Notes: generated from the letters alone by a model not told the origin. Numbered from the stretch's first letter, positions 43,399 to 53,129 are shown. The stretch is 64,000 nucleotides of DNA from Roseicyclus sp. (GCF_018402035.1 NZ_JAGYJN010000004.1:124001-188000); one strand, 5' to 3'. Numbers and translations are program-made.

Positions 43399-44027
43399 CC
43401 GCGCATCTGACCATCGTCGATCACCCGCTGGTGCAGCACAAGCTGACCCTGATGCGCGAGGCTGAGACCTCGACCAAATCCTTCCGCCAGCTCTTGCGCG
43501 AGATCAGCTTGCTTTTAGCCTATGAGGTAACGCGGTCCTTGCCGATGACCACCAAGCGTATCGATACCCCCATCGAGCCGATGAGCGCCCCCACGATCGA
43601 GGGCAAGAAGCTGGCCTTGGTGTCGATCTTGCGGGCGGGAAACGGGCTTTTGGATGGGATATTGGAACTGGTTCCCAATGCGCGGGTGGGGTTCATCGGG
43701 CTTTACCGCGACCCCGCGACGCTCAAGCCGGTGCAATATTATTTCAAAGTGCCGGACTCGCTGGCGGACCGGCTGACCATCGTCGTTGATCCGATGCTGG
43801 CTACGGGCAATTCCTCGGTCGCGGCGATTGACCTTTTAAAGGCGGCGGGCGCAAATAATATCCGCTTTTTGTGCCTGCTCGCCGCACCCGAGGGCGTGGC
43901 CCGCATGAAGCAAGCACATCCCGATGTTCCCATCATCACGGCCGCCCTTGATAGCCATCTTAACGACCATGGTTACATCGTTCCGGGACTAGGTGATGCG
44001 GGTGATCGCATGTTTGGCACAAAATGA
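43395..44027 (+). CDS. upp: Uracil phosphoribosyltransferase
   Basis: Makes UMP from uracil and PRPP, the product of PhnN as well. The 210-residue protein has the PRPP loop [34 protein letters not shown] and [25 protein letters not shown]. It ends the salvage operon. ATG 43395 overlaps the add stop (ATGA). A possible -35 TTGACT follows at 44034, before the next gene. Confidence 0.96.
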   Translation: MTAHLTIVDHPLVQHKLTLMREAETSTKSFRQLLREISLLLAYEVTRSLPMTTKRIDTPIEPMSAPTIEGKKLALVSILRAGNGLLDGILELVPNARVGFIGLYRDPATLKPVQYYFKVPDSLADRLTIVVDPMLATGNSSVAAIDLLKAAGANNIRFLCLLAAPEGVARMKQAHPDVPIITAALDSHLNDHGYIVPGLGDAGDRMFGTK

Positions 44028-44095
44028 TGAATTCTTGACTTTACTTGCCCCCCGCCATCGGCCAGTGTGAAGGCGGCGCAAACGTGGGGGTTTGC

Positions 44096-44923
44096 ATGTA
44101 TGTGATGCGACAATCTTTGGTCGCTGCTATCGTGGCTTTCGCCCTGATGGCAAGCGGTGGTACAGCCTTGGCCCAAGGTGTACCTGCGGAGATACCTTCC
44201 GCCAATTTCAGGGGCGATCAATATGTGGATAGCCGCGGCTGCGCCTTTGTGCGCGTGGGGGTTGGCGGCAATACGCAATGGGTGCCGCGTGTGGGACGCG
44301 ACAGGGGTCAGATATGCGGCCTTTCACCCAGTCGTGGGGCTGGCGGAGCGCCTGTTGCTGTGGCCGCGCCGCGCGTTCAGCCCGGCCTGACGGTGATCGG
44401 CGGGGCGGCAAGCGCACCCGCGCAAGTGGCACCCGCTATACGCAGTGTGGCAACGCAGCCGCGCCCGCCCGCCGCCCAGCCGCGCTATATTGCGACGCCA
44501 CCGCGCCCGGCAGCACCTGCGGCGACCCAAGGGGCCTGTACCAATCTTCCGGCAGATATTCGGGGCTATTTCACCGGTGCCAATGTGCGCTGCGGCCCGC
44601 AAGCCGTGCATCCCGGCGATGCGGCACGCGGTGCGGAGCAGACAAGCGCGCTTGGCGCACATGCCCAGCCCGCGATCCGTCAGCTGGTGCGCTACCAGAT
44701 TGCGCCACCGCCCGGTTATCGCGCGGCATGGGATGATGGGCGGCTAAACCCCTATCGCGGTCTTGCGATGGCGGGCGGCCAGCGGCAGATGGAACAGGTC
44801 TGGACCAACACGGTGCCAAGGCGACTGGTCGGCAGCGCGCCGCGCGGCATGATCGGGCTGGTCGCGCGCGATGCGGGCCCGGCCACGCTGGTACCCGCGC
44901 GGCTGGTGATCGTGCAGCCGTAA
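44096..44923 (+). CDS. Secreted proline/alanine-rich protein
   Basis: A 275-residue exported protein. A signal peptide of about 30 residues (MRQSLVAAIVAFALMASGG then Ala-x-Ala) begins at ATG 44096 or 44105; I kept 44096 behind GGGGG. The segment SANFRGDQYVDSRGCAFVRVG and WVPRVGRDRGQICG are typical of Rhodobacterales exported proteins that in some relatives carry a SPOR domain. Next is a Pro/Ala-rich linker. I cannot place the C-terminal 100 residues firmly. A role in the cell envelope is inference. Confidence 0.72.
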   Translation: MYVMRQSLVAAIVAFALMASGGTALAQGVPAEIPSANFRGDQYVDSRGCAFVRVGVGGNTQWVPRVGRDRGQICGLSPSRGAGGAPVAVAAPRVQPGLTVIGGAASAPAQVAPAIRSVATQPRPPAAQPRYIATPPRPAAPAATQGACTNLPADIRGYFTGANVRCGPQAVHPGDAARGAEQTSALGAHAQPAIRQLVRYQIAPPPGYRAAWDDGRLNPYRGLAMAGGQRQMEQVWTNTVPRRLVGSAPRGMIGLVARDAGPATLVPARLVIVQP

Positions 44924-44935
44924 TCGCTGCGACAG

Positions 44936-45937
44936 CTATCGGTTGCAGATATTTTGTAAGCTGACCCAATCGGCATCGCTGATCAGCACACGGGGCGGCG
45001 CGCCGCTGGATGCGGGCGCATCCCCTAGATCCGTGGCACCCACCGCCGCCGCATAGGGGCGCGCCGAAATGCCCGCCATGTCAAACAGCGGGCTGAGGGA
45101 CGCGCCGGGAACGGGGCCGGTCTCTTGCGACAAAAGGGCAAGCGCATGCGCCTGTAGCGCTGCGCGATCAAGCTGGCCGGTGGTCAAAAGCCGCAAGGTC
45201 GCCATCAGACCTGCAGCTTGCAAGAGCCGCAGCATCGGCTTGGTCCCCTCGCGGCGGACCGTCTCGGCCAAGATGTATCCTGCCACCACCTCGGGCGTCT
45301 CATGGTCTTCCAAAAGGGCGGCATTGATCACGATGATATTGCCCGGCAAGGCCAGCGTCGCAGGTGTGGCTGACGGCAGCACCGCCAGACGCGGCGGCGC
45401 ATCGGCCACGATCTGCTGTGCCAAACGTGTCAGGGCACCTGATCCGGCCACGGGGCTACACAATGGTCCAGCCAGCCGCCCGATCTCTTGCAGCAATTGC
45501 TGGCCAATCGCCTCGCGCCCGGCGGGGGGAAGAACCGACACAGTTTGCCGGATCAGCGCGCCGGGCAACCAAAATAGTGCGATCCCCAACATCACCGCCG
45601 CAAGGCTTGCCCCGATCCAAAGCCGCAACCGTCCGGGATGGGGACGCCGCCGCTCAATCGCCATGCGCAGCTTTTCAATCGCGGCGATCATATCGCGATC
45701 ATCGATTTCCAGCCGCTCGGCGGCTTGTTCACCCGGCGCATAAAGCGCGGGGCGCTTGCCGGGGTTCAGCCGGACAATCGCAGGCAGCGACCAATGGGTG
45801 CGGGCAACCTCGGCCGGGGTGGCGATGATCAGCGTCGCCTTGCCCAGCGATACAAGCACCTCACAGCGCTGCGCATCGGGCCCTTCATGCCAAAGGCCGG
45901 TCGCCTCAAGACGAGAATATTGCTCAAGCGCTGTCAT
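44936..45937 (-). CDS. M48-peptidase-like membrane protein lacking the zinc motif
   Basis: A 333-residue protein with one membrane span near residues 107-126 (LWIGASLAAVMLGIALFWLP). Downstream, LPGNIIVINAALLED HETPEVVAGYILAET resembles M48 metalloproteases, in which a similar stretch is LPGG...VFVT..LL and VLAHELGHV. Here the HEXXH is replaced by GYILA (residues 220-224), so the two zinc His and the catalytic Glu are absent. It is thus probably inactive as a protease and could be a regulator or scaffold. I took Met 45937 as the start. Confidence 0.65.
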   Translation of the reverse strand: MTALEQYSRLEATGLWHEGPDAQRCEVLVSLGKATLIIATPAEVARTHWSLPAIVRLNPGKRPALYAPGEQAAERLEIDDRDMIAAIEKLRMAIERRRPHPGRLRLWIGASLAAVMLGIALFWLPGALIRQTVSVLPPAGREAIGQQLLQEIGRLAGPLCSPVAGSGALTRLAQQIVADAPPRLAVLPSATPATLALPGNIIVINAALLEDHETPEVVAGYILAETVRREGTKPMLRLLQAAGLMATLRLLTTGQLDRAALQAHALALLSQETGPVPGASLSPLFDMAGISARPYAAAVGATDLGDAPASSGAPPRVLISDADWVSLQNICNR

Positions 45938-46011
45938 GGGCCCGCACTGCTCGGTCCTTTTTTGCGCCAAGCATAGCGCGGGTGCTGTAACATCTCAACG
46001 ACGGATGCGGA

Positions 46012-47643
46012 TCACAAGCTGGCCGCAATCTTGCGCAGCTCGAATTTCTGGATCTTGCCGGTCGAGGTCTTGGGTAATTCTTGAAACACCACGCGCTTGG
46101 GGGTTTTGAACCCTGCAAGGCGTTGCCGGACAAAGGCGATGATCTCGGCCTCGGTCGCGGTGGCGCCCTCTTTCAACTCCACGAAAGCGCAAGGCACCTC
46201 GCCCCATGTCTCATCTTGTTTGGCCACCACCGCCGACAAAAGCACGGCGCTATGCTGCATCAAGACCCCCTCTACCTCGACCGAGCTGACGTTTTCGCCG
46301 CCTGAGATGATGATGTCCTTGGCGCGGTCGGCGATCTGGACATAGCTGTCGGGGTGCTGGCGCGCGATGTCGCCGGTGTGGAAATAACCGCCCGCGAATG
46401 CCTCTTCGGTCGCGGCTGGGTTTTTGTAATAGCCTTTCATCACCGAATTGCCGCGCATCATGATCTCGCCCAAGGCGGCGCCATCCATCGGGATTTGCGC
46501 CATCGTCTCGGCGTCCATGACGGTGATATGGTCCATATTGGGCATCGGCACGCCCTGACGCGCCTTGACGCCGGCGCGGTCGTCACCTTGCAGGTGATCC
46601 CATTCCCCATCCTTGAAGGTGCATTCGGTGGCCGGGCCATAGGTCTCGGTCAGGCCATAGACCTGCGTGACGTTGAAGCCCATGGTTTCAATCGCAGCAA
46701 GCGTTGCGGGGGCAGGGGGCGCACCTGCGGTGAAGACCTCGACGGTCTGGGCGAAATCGCGGCGATCAGCGGGTTTGGCATTGACCAGCATGTTGAGAAC
46801 AATGGGCGCGCCGCCGAAATGGGTGACCCCCTCATCAGCGATGGCGTCATAGATCGTCTTGGCCGTGATATCGCGACAGCACACGGTCGTGCCGCCCACG
46901 GCGGGCATGGTCCAGACATGGCACCAGTTGTTGCAGTGAAACAGCGGCACAATGGTCAGGTAGCGGGGATAAAGCGTCATCCGCCACGAAATCGGCGTGC
47001 CCATGGTGATGAGGTATGCGCCGCGATGGTGATAGACCACGCCCTTGGGCCGCCCGGTGGTGCCAGAGGTATAGTTCAGCGCAAGGCTTTCCCATTCATC
47101 GACAGGCATGATCCAGTCAAACCCCGGATCGCCCTCGGCCAACAGGGCGTCATAGGTCAGGTGACGGCCCGTGGCATGATAGCCCGCCGCCACATCGGGC
47201 ACCTCGACGATCAGGGGCGCTGGCCCTTCTTGGGCCTTGATCGCTTCCTCGACGACACCCAAGAACTGCGTGTCGACCAGCACGACCTTCGCCTCGCCGT
47301 GATCAAGGATATAGCTGATCGTGCCGATATCGAGGCGGGTGTTGATCGCATTCAACACCGCGCCGCAAGCGGGCACGCCCCAATGCGCCTCGACATGGGG
47401 GGCGGTGTTGGGCAGTACCGTGGCCACGACATCGCCGGGGCGGATGCCGCGCCCGGTTAGGGCCGAGGCCAAGCGGCTGACACGGACGAAAAGCTCGGCG
47501 TAGCTGGCGCGGTAGCCGCGATCGATCAGCGCGGTACGGTCGGTGAAGATACGGTTTGCCCGGATCAGATGGCTGAGCGGTGTCAGTGCCACATAATTGG
47601 CGGCGCGTTTTTCTAGCCCTGCCTCATCCTTCATCCAACCCAT
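46012..47643 (-). CDS. AMP-forming acyl-CoA synthetase
   Basis: A 543-residue acyl-adenylating enzyme: the P-loop-like YTSGTTGRPKGV, the motif YGLTETYGPATECT, the hinge GYFHTGDIA...DRAKDIIISGGENVSS and the C-terminal Lys in TSTGKIQKFELR. It is of the general fatty/aromatic acyl type; the length is similar to the MMPA-CoA ligase DmdB of roseobacters, but no demethylation gene is in the window so I do not name it. Start Met 47643 follows GGAGG. It diverges from the enolase-superfamily gene by 148 bp. Confidence 0.88.
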   Translation of the reverse strand: MGWMKDEAGLEKRAANYVALTPLSHLIRANRIFTDRTALIDRGYRASYAELFVRVSRLASALTGRGIRPGDVVATVLPNTAPHVEAHWGVPACGAVLNAINTRLDIGTISYILDHGEAKVVLVDTQFLGVVEEAIKAQEGPAPLIVEVPDVAAGYHATGRHLTYDALLAEGDPGFDWIMPVDEWESLALNYTSGTTGRPKGVVYHHRGAYLITMGTPISWRMTLYPRYLTIVPLFHCNNWCHVWTMPAVGGTTVCCRDITAKTIYDAIADEGVTHFGGAPIVLNMLVNAKPADRRDFAQTVEVFTAGAPPAPATLAAIETMGFNVTQVYGLTETYGPATECTFKDGEWDHLQGDDRAGVKARQGVPMPNMDHITVMDAETMAQIPMDGAALGEIMMRGNSVMKGYYKNPAATEEAFAGGYFHTGDIARQHPDSYVQIADRAKDIIISGGENVSSVEVEGVLMQHSAVLLSAVVAKQDETWGEVPCAFVELKEGATATEAEIIAFVRQRLAGFKTPKRVVFQELPKTSTGKIQKFELRKIAASL

Positions 47644-47791
47644 TCGACACCTCCGATCTGCGCAAGAATATGATCCATGACTTGGGGCATCGCGCAAGAA
47701 AAGGAAAGGGGCGGCGCGCGCCAAAGCGTGCCTTTTCCCTGCAGCTGCGGAAGGATAGGGTTGCGCCAAATCCGTCAATGGGAGGGTCGCG

Positions 47792-48880
47792 ATGATCGAG
47801 ATCGAGGGGCCATTGCAGGTCCGCGCGCATGTGCATCGCGCCACCGCCGCACCGGGCGACCCTGCCCCCTATGCGGGCGAGGATAGCTTCACCTTTCTGC
47901 GGGTTCAGGTTCGGGATGGTGATGGGCGCACGGGCGAGGGCTTCACCGGGCGGTTCTGCGTGGCTGAGGTGGCGCATCTGCTCAATGGCGCGGTGGCCGA
48001 GGCGCTGGCGCGCCCCGGCCCTTTGCCCGATCTTGCGCGTCAATTGAACCCGCGCGCGATGACAGGGGTGGTGATTTCGGCGCTGTCGGCACTTGATGTG
48101 GCGCTGTGGGATTTGGCGGGCAAGCGGTCGGGTCAAAGCGTGGCGGCGATGCTGGGCGCGGCCCGGCCCGGCGCGCCGGTCCATGTGACTTGCGGCTTTC
48201 CGGCCCTTGAGATCGACGCGCTGGTGCGCGCCTGCGCGGATGAGGTGTTGGCCGGTGCAAGGGGCGTTAAGGTGCTGGTCGCCGCCAAGGGGCGGAGTGT
48301 GGACGCGGATCTGATGCGCCTGCGCGCCGTAAGGTCAGCCATCGGCCCAAAGGCCGAGTTGATCGCCGATGCCAATTGCGGCTGGGATCTGGAGGCAGCG
48401 CTTGATTTCGCGCGCAAGGCTGAAGCGCTCGATCTGGCGTGGCTGGAAGAACCCGTGAAAGCCAATGATCGCCGCGCGCTGGCCGCTTTGGCCGCAGTCG
48501 CACCCATGCCCTTGGGCGCGGGTCAGATGGAACAAAGTGCCGACCGCTTCGACCTTTTGGCCGAGGCGGGGGTGACGGTCATCCAACCCAATGCGGTTTT
48601 TGCAGGCGGCATTGGCGCGGCTGTCATGGCGGCGCGCGGGGCGGTGGCCCATGGGCTATCTGTGTCGCCTGCGGGGGGCTGGGATCTGGTCAATCTGCAT
48701 TGGATGTGCGGCGCAATGGCTGAAGGTGCGGTGGAGCTTCACCGCGCACAGGCCCGCATCGTGCGGCTATTGACCGACACCCCGCCGCAAATGGCGGGGG
48801 GGATGTTGGCGGTCTCTGATGCGCCGGGTTTGGGGCTCGCCCCTGATGAGGAAGCACTTGCGGCTTGTCGGGTGGGGTAG
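47792..48880 (+). CDS. Mandelate racemase/muconate lactonizing enzyme family protein
   Basis: A 362-residue enolase-superfamily enzyme. The barrel domain carries a Lys in KVLVAAKG, the metal ligands Asp in IADANCGWD and Glu in LAWLEEPV, and the third ligand near PLGAGQMEQ; FAGGIG and VSPAGGWDLV follow. These enzymes abstract a proton next to a carboxylate, as in racemases, dehydratases and lactonizing enzymes. The specificity is open: the general-base pattern does not let me choose between epimerase and dehydratase. The gene ends in two adjacent palindromes shared with the convergent fadJ end. Confidence 0.82.
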   Translation: MIEIEGPLQVRAHVHRATAAPGDPAPYAGEDSFTFLRVQVRDGDGRTGEGFTGRFCVAEVAHLLNGAVAEALARPGPLPDLARQLNPRAMTGVVISALSALDVALWDLAGKRSGQSVAAMLGAARPGAPVHVTCGFPALEIDALVRACADEVLAGARGVKVLVAAKGRSVDADLMRLRAVRSAIGPKAELIADANCGWDLEAALDFARKAEALDLAWLEEPVKANDRRALAALAAVAPMPLGAGQMEQSADRFDLLAEAGVTVIQPNAVFAGGIGAAVMAARGAVAHGLSVSPAGGWDLVNLHWMCGAMAEGAVELHRAQARIVRLLTDTPPQMAGGMLAVSDAPGLGLAPDEEALAACRVG

Positions 48881-48922
48881 CGTTTTCCACGCGGAAAACG
48901 CACCGAAAAACCCCGGTTTTTC
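48880..48922. terminator. Tandem palindromes between convergent gene ends
   Basis: GCGTTTTCC at 48880-48888 pairs with GGAAAACGC at 48893-48901, and GAAAAACC at 48905-48912 with GGTTTTTC at 48915-48922. Both lie in the 55-bp convergent spacer before the fadJ stop. T-rich and A-rich arms make the pair plausible as a bidirectional terminator. Confidence 0.6.
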
Positions 48923-48935
48923 CACCCGCTTCGCG

Positions 48936-51137
48936 TCAGGCCGCTTGCGGCTTGACCCCGAAGCGGCCGTAGAAGCTTTGCCCCTTGTCGGCCATTTCGC
49001 GCAGGAGCGGCGGGCAGGCAAAGCGCGCGCCATATGCGGCCGCAAGTTCGTCGCACCGTTCCGCCGCATAAGGCGTGCCCAGCATGTCAAGCCATGAGAA
49101 GGGCCCACCCGACCATGGCGCAAAGCCCCATCCAAGGATGGCACCGACATCGCCCTCGCGGATATCGGTCAAGACGCCTTCTTCCAATGCGCGCACGGCT
49201 TCGAGTGTTTGGACGAACATCAGCCGATGCTGGACCTCGGTCAGATCGGGCTGGGTCGCGGCCACGGGGTAGCGATTGGCCAACCCCTCCCACAGCCCGA
49301 TACGCTTGCCCGCGTCGTCATAGGCGTAAAAGCCCGCCTTGGCCTTGCGGCCCAGACGGCCTTGCTCGGCCATCCAGAACACCACCGCATCGACCGCGTC
49401 ATCGGGGTAATCGTCCCCCATCGCGGCCTTGGTGGCGCGCGCGATCTTGACACCGAGATCGATCGAGGTTTCGTCGATCAGTTGCAGCGGCCCCAGCGGC
49501 ATGCCCATCAGCTTGGCCGCATTCTCGATAAGCGCGGGTGCCACGCCTTCGGCGAGCATGCGAATACCCTCGTTCACGTAAGGCAGGATGCAGCGATTGG
49601 CGTAGAAGAAGCGCGCATCATGCACGACGATGGGCGTCTTGCGGATCTGGCGCACGAAGTCGAGCGCCTTGGCCACGGCCCGGTCGCCGGTCTTGGCGCC
49701 GCGAATGATCTCGACCAGCGCCATCTTGTCGACCGGGCTGAAGAAATGGATGCCGATGAACTGCTCGGGGCGATCGCTGGCCTTGGCCAGTTCCCCGATG
49801 GGGAGCGTCGATGTATTGGTGGCAAAGATGCACTCTGGGCCAACGGCAGCCAGCACCTTTTTCGTCACCTCGGCCTTGACCCCTACATCCTCGAACACCG
49901 CCTCGACGATCAGGTCGCACCCCGCAAGGGCCGCGTAATCGGTCGTGGCATGGATACGGTCCAGCACATGCGCCTTTTTCTCTGGGCTGACCTTTCCGCG
50001 CTTCATGCCCTTGTCGAGGATGCCCTCGGCATGCGCTTTTCCGCGATCGGCGGCCTCTTGGGTGGCATCGATCAACACCACCTCGATGCCGGCATTGGCG
50101 CTGACATAGGCGATACCCGCCCCCATCATGCCCGCGCCGATGACACCCAGCTTAGTCACCTTTTCATCGGGCAGGGCAGGGCGGTTCGCACCCTTTTCCA
50201 GCGCTTCCTTGTTGAGAAACAGCGAGCGGATCATCGCGCTCGATGAGGGGTTCATCAGGACATGGGTGAACCAGCGCGCCTCGATCCACAGCGCCGTGTC
50301 GAAATCGACCAGCGCGCCCTCATAAACCGCGCTGAGCAGCGCCTTGGCCGCGGGATAAACCCCCTTGGTCTTGCCGTTGATCATGGCGCTGGCGCCCACA
50401 AAGGTCATGAAACCCGCCGGGTGATAGGGCGCGCCGCCGGGCATTTTCCAGCCCTTCACATCCCAAGGTTTGACGATATCGGCGTCGGTTGCCGACAGCA
50501 CCCATTCCTTGGCGCGTGCAAGAAGCGCATCGGCCGCCACGACCTCATCGATCAGCCCCGCCGATTTGGCGGATTTCGGGTCAAGCATCTTGCCCTCAAG
50601 CAGCACGGGGGCTGCCGCCATCGCGCCCACCATGCGGCTATAGCGCGTCGTGCCGCCGCCGCCGGGGAACAGCCCCACGAGGATTTCCGGCAGGCCGATC
50701 TTGGCCTTGGGATTGTCGGCCATGAAGCGGCGGTGACAGGCCAGCGCAATCTCGGTGCCGATGCCCGCGCAGGTGCCGGTGATCGCAACGGCCACGGGCT
50801 TGCCGCCCTTGTTGGTCTTTGGGTCCATCCCCGCGCGCTCGAGCTTGCGCAAGACGCGGTGCCCGCCCATGGTGAAATCAAAGAGCGCCTGCGCCGGATC
50901 ATCGCCCGCCTCGGCCGCGATGCTGGCCAGCGTGTTCAGGTCCATGCCGCCCGCAAATGTTTCTTTGCCCGAGGTCAGCACGATCCCCTTGACCGTCGGA
51001 TCTGCCAGCGCCTTATCGACCAACGCATCGACGAGCGCATAAGCCGCGCGGGTCAGCACATTCATCGAGCGCGCTTTGACGTCCCAGGTGATGATGGCAA
51101 CGCCATCGCTGCCTATTTCCATGGTGAAATCGGTCAT
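48936..51137 (-). CDS. fadJ: Fatty acid oxidation multifunctional protein (enoyl-CoA hydratase/3-hydroxyacyl-CoA dehydrogenase)
   Basis: A 733-residue two-domain beta-oxidation enzyme. The N-terminal hydratase domain has GTCAGIGTEIALACHRRF and LPEILVGLFPGGGGTTRYSR. The dehydrogenase domain begins with the NAD motif LGVIGAGMMGAGIAYVSANAG and contains FATNTSTLPI and GIHFFSPVDKMALVEII. It turns enoyl-CoA into 3-ketoacyl-CoA, passed to FadA, encoded 15 bp upstream. No separate thioesterase or isomerase domain is seen. Start ATG 51137. Confidence 0.94.
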   Translation of the reverse strand: MTDFTMEIGSDGVAIITWDVKARSMNVLTRAAYALVDALVDKALADPTVKGIVLTSGKETFAGGMDLNTLASIAAEAGDDPAQALFDFTMGGHRVLRKLERAGMDPKTNKGGKPVAVAITGTCAGIGTEIALACHRRFMADNPKAKIGLPEILVGLFPGGGGTTRYSRMVGAMAAAPVLLEGKMLDPKSAKSAGLIDEVVAADALLARAKEWVLSATDADIVKPWDVKGWKMPGGAPYHPAGFMTFVGASAMINGKTKGVYPAAKALLSAVYEGALVDFDTALWIEARWFTHVLMNPSSSAMIRSLFLNKEALEKGANRPALPDEKVTKLGVIGAGMMGAGIAYVSANAGIEVVLIDATQEAADRGKAHAEGILDKGMKRGKVSPEKKAHVLDRIHATTDYAALAGCDLIVEAVFEDVGVKAEVTKKVLAAVGPECIFATNTSTLPIGELAKASDRPEQFIGIHFFSPVDKMALVEIIRGAKTGDRAVAKALDFVRQIRKTPIVVHDARFFYANRCILPYVNEGIRMLAEGVAPALIENAAKLMGMPLGPLQLIDETSIDLGVKIARATKAAMGDDYPDDAVDAVVFWMAEQGRLGRKAKAGFYAYDDAGKRIGLWEGLANRYPVAATQPDLTEVQHRLMFVQTLEAVRALEEGVLTDIREGDVGAILGWGFAPWSGGPFSWLDMLGTPYAAERCDELAAAYGARFACPPLLREMADKGQSFYGRFGVKPQAA

Positions 51138-51152
51138 TGTCCCAGTCTCCCC

Positions 51153-52364
51153 TCAAATCCGCTCGATGATCGTGGCCGCACCCATGCCGGATGCGACGCA
51201 AAGCGTGGCAAGGCCCACGCCCTTGCCGCTGCGCTCCAACTCATCAAGCAGCGTGCCAATGATCATCGCCCCCGTCGCGCCAAGCGGATGGCCCATCGCG
51301 ATGGAACCGCCGTTGACGTTGACGCGGGCCGGATCGACATCGAAAGCCTGCATGAAGCGCAGCACCACTGCCGAGAACGCCTCGTTCACCTCGAAAAGGT
51401 CGATATCGGAAATCGCCATGCCGCTGTCGGATAGGATTTTTTCAGTCACGGGCACCGGGCCTGTCAGCATGATGGTGGGGTCAGTGCCGATCTTGGCCGT
51501 GGCGCGGATGCGCGCGCGCGGCGTCAGCCCATGGGCCTTGCCAAAGGCGGCGTTGCCGATGAGCAGGGCCGCCGCCCCATCGACGATGCCGCTAGAATTG
51601 CCCGCATGGTGGATATGGTTGATCCGCTCCAGATGAGGGTATTTCATCAGCGCGATCTGGTCGAAACCCGGCATCATCTCGCCCATCTCCTTGAAGGCGG
51701 GCTTGAGGGCTGAGAGCGTTTCCATATCGGTGCCGGGACGCATGTATTCATCATGGGCAAGGATCGTCAGCCCGTTGATATCGGTCACCGGCACGATGGA
51801 GCGCGCAAAACGCCCCTCGGCCCAAGCCTGCGCCGCGCGGGCCTGGCTTTCCACCGCCAACCGATCGGCATCCTCGCGCGAAAAGCCGTATTCGGTCGCG
51901 ATGATATCGGCGCTGATCCCTTGGGGGACGAAATAGGTCTCCATCGCGATGGACGGGTCGACGGCAATCGCCGCCCCATCGCTGCCCATGGGCACGCGGC
52001 CCATCATCTCGACGCCCCCCGCGATATAGGCCGCACCCGCGCCGCCCCTGACCTGGTTGGCGGCAATGTTCACCGCCTCCATCCCGCTGGCGCAGAAGCG
52101 GTTGATCGCCAGCCCCGGGATACGCTCATCAAGGTCCGATGCGAGAACGGCCGTGCGCGCCAAGCAGCCGCCCTGTTCCATGACTTGGGTGACATTGCCC
52201 CAGATCACATCCTCGACCGCATGGCCCGTTAGATCATTGCGGTCTTTGAGCGCGTTGAGCATCACCGCCGAAAGCCGGGCCGCCGTCACCTCGTGCAGAG
52301 CGCCATCGCGGCGGCCCTTGCCGCGCGGTGAGCGGATCGCGTCATAGATATAGGCATCGGTCAT
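51153..52364 (-). CDS. fadA: Acetyl-CoA C-acyltransferase (thiolase) FadA
   Basis: The thiolase of beta-oxidation, cleaving 3-ketoacyl-CoA. The 403-residue protein has the nucleophile Cys in INRFCASGMEAVN, the active-site His in MGHPLGATGAMI and the second Cys in LATLCVASGMGAA. It belongs with fadJ, which follows by 15 bp, and with the acyl-CoA dehydrogenase gene further upstream. Start ATG 52364. The 13-bp gap to gst implies shared transcription. Confidence 0.94.
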   Translation of the reverse strand: MTDAYIYDAIRSPRGKGRRDGALHEVTAARLSAVMLNALKDRNDLTGHAVEDVIWGNVTQVMEQGGCLARTAVLASDLDERIPGLAINRFCASGMEAVNIAANQVRGGAGAAYIAGGVEMMGRVPMGSDGAAIAVDPSIAMETYFVPQGISADIIATEYGFSREDADRLAVESQARAAQAWAEGRFARSIVPVTDINGLTILAHDEYMRPGTDMETLSALKPAFKEMGEMMPGFDQIALMKYPHLERINHIHHAGNSSGIVDGAAALLIGNAAFGKAHGLTPRARIRATAKIGTDPTIMLTGPVPVTEKILSDSGMAISDIDLFEVNEAFSAVVLRFMQAFDVDPARVNVNGGSIAMGHPLGATGAMIIGTLLDELERSGKGVGLATLCVASGMGAATIIERI

Positions 52365-52377
52365 TGCTCGTCTCCGG

Positions 52378-53013
52378 TCAGGTGGCGGGAAAGGCCCGCG
52401 TCATCAGATCATAAGGATGCGCCCAGCCGGGCTGGGCTGCGATACGTGTTAGCCAAGCATCGATGGCCGGGTATTCGGCGCGGTCGAATTGAAACGGCTC
52501 GGGGTAGAAGAGATAGCCACAGCACGACAGATCGGCCATGGTCAGGCTGTCGCCCACCAGCCAGTCGCGCCCGGACAATTCCCCCTCCATCACGGTAAGC
52601 GCGGCCTTCATCCGGCCCGCCAGAAAGCCGATCACCTCGGCAGGGCGTTTGTCTTCGGGCAAGAAATTCATCAAGAACCGCAAAGGCCCGGCTTGGCCTG
52701 AGACCTTTTGGTTGTCGAAAATCGTCCAGCGCAGGATCTCGCGGCGCGTCGCTTTGGAACCGTCACCGCAAAGCTTGCCGGTGGTGTCCATCACCCAATC
52801 CTGAATGACGCCCGATTGCGTCAGGATCAGGCCGTTTGCGTCCAGCACCGGCACCTCGCCCATCGGGTTGATCGCGCGAAACGCGGGGCCGCGCGCTTCA
52901 CCGGCGAAGAAATCGACATGGCGCGCGGTCCAATCAACGCCGGCAAGCTGCAGCGCGATGGCCGCCTTATAGGCGTTTCCGGACTCGCCGAAGCAATAAA
53001 GTGTGTTGGTCAT
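52378..53013 (-). CDS. Glutathione S-transferase
   Basis: A 211-residue GST. The thioredoxin-like N-domain runs LYCFGESGNAYKAAIALQLAG, with the cis-Pro loop NPMGEVPVLDANG and the glutathione-gamma-Glu contact LTQSGVIQDWV. The helical C-domain has LTMADLSCCGYLFYP. Its place among beta-oxidation genes suggests detoxification of reactive acyl or peroxide products, but the substrate is unknown. It starts at ATG 53013. A repeat sits between it and the small ORF upstream. Confidence 0.88.
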   Translation of the reverse strand: MTNTLYCFGESGNAYKAAIALQLAGVDWTARHVDFFAGEARGPAFRAINPMGEVPVLDANGLILTQSGVIQDWVMDTTGKLCGDGSKATRREILRWTIFDNQKVSGQAGPLRFLMNFLPEDKRPAEVIGFLAGRMKAALTVMEGELSGRDWLVGDSLTMADLSCCGYLFYPEPFQFDRAEYPAIDAWLTRIAAQPGWAHPYDLMTRAFPAT

Positions 53014-53051
53014 CGCATCCTCCCAGACATTGCGCGTGTGGCGCGACTGTT

Positions 53052-53079
53052 ATGCGTATTTTTGGAAAGATGAAGGCGC
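53052..53079 (+). repeat. Interspersed repeat, TGCGTATTTTTGGAAAGATGA type, copy 2
   Basis: ATGCGTATTTTTGGAAAGAT followed by GAAGGCGC; 25 of 27 positions equal the copy at 3827. It lies between the small ORF and gst in a minus-strand series. It may interrupt transcription there, but I see no hairpin. Confidence 0.55.
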
Positions 53080-53129
53080 ATCATGATCATTTAAGGTGCG
53101 CGCGCCCCCCTTGCCCCCGCCTGCGCAGG

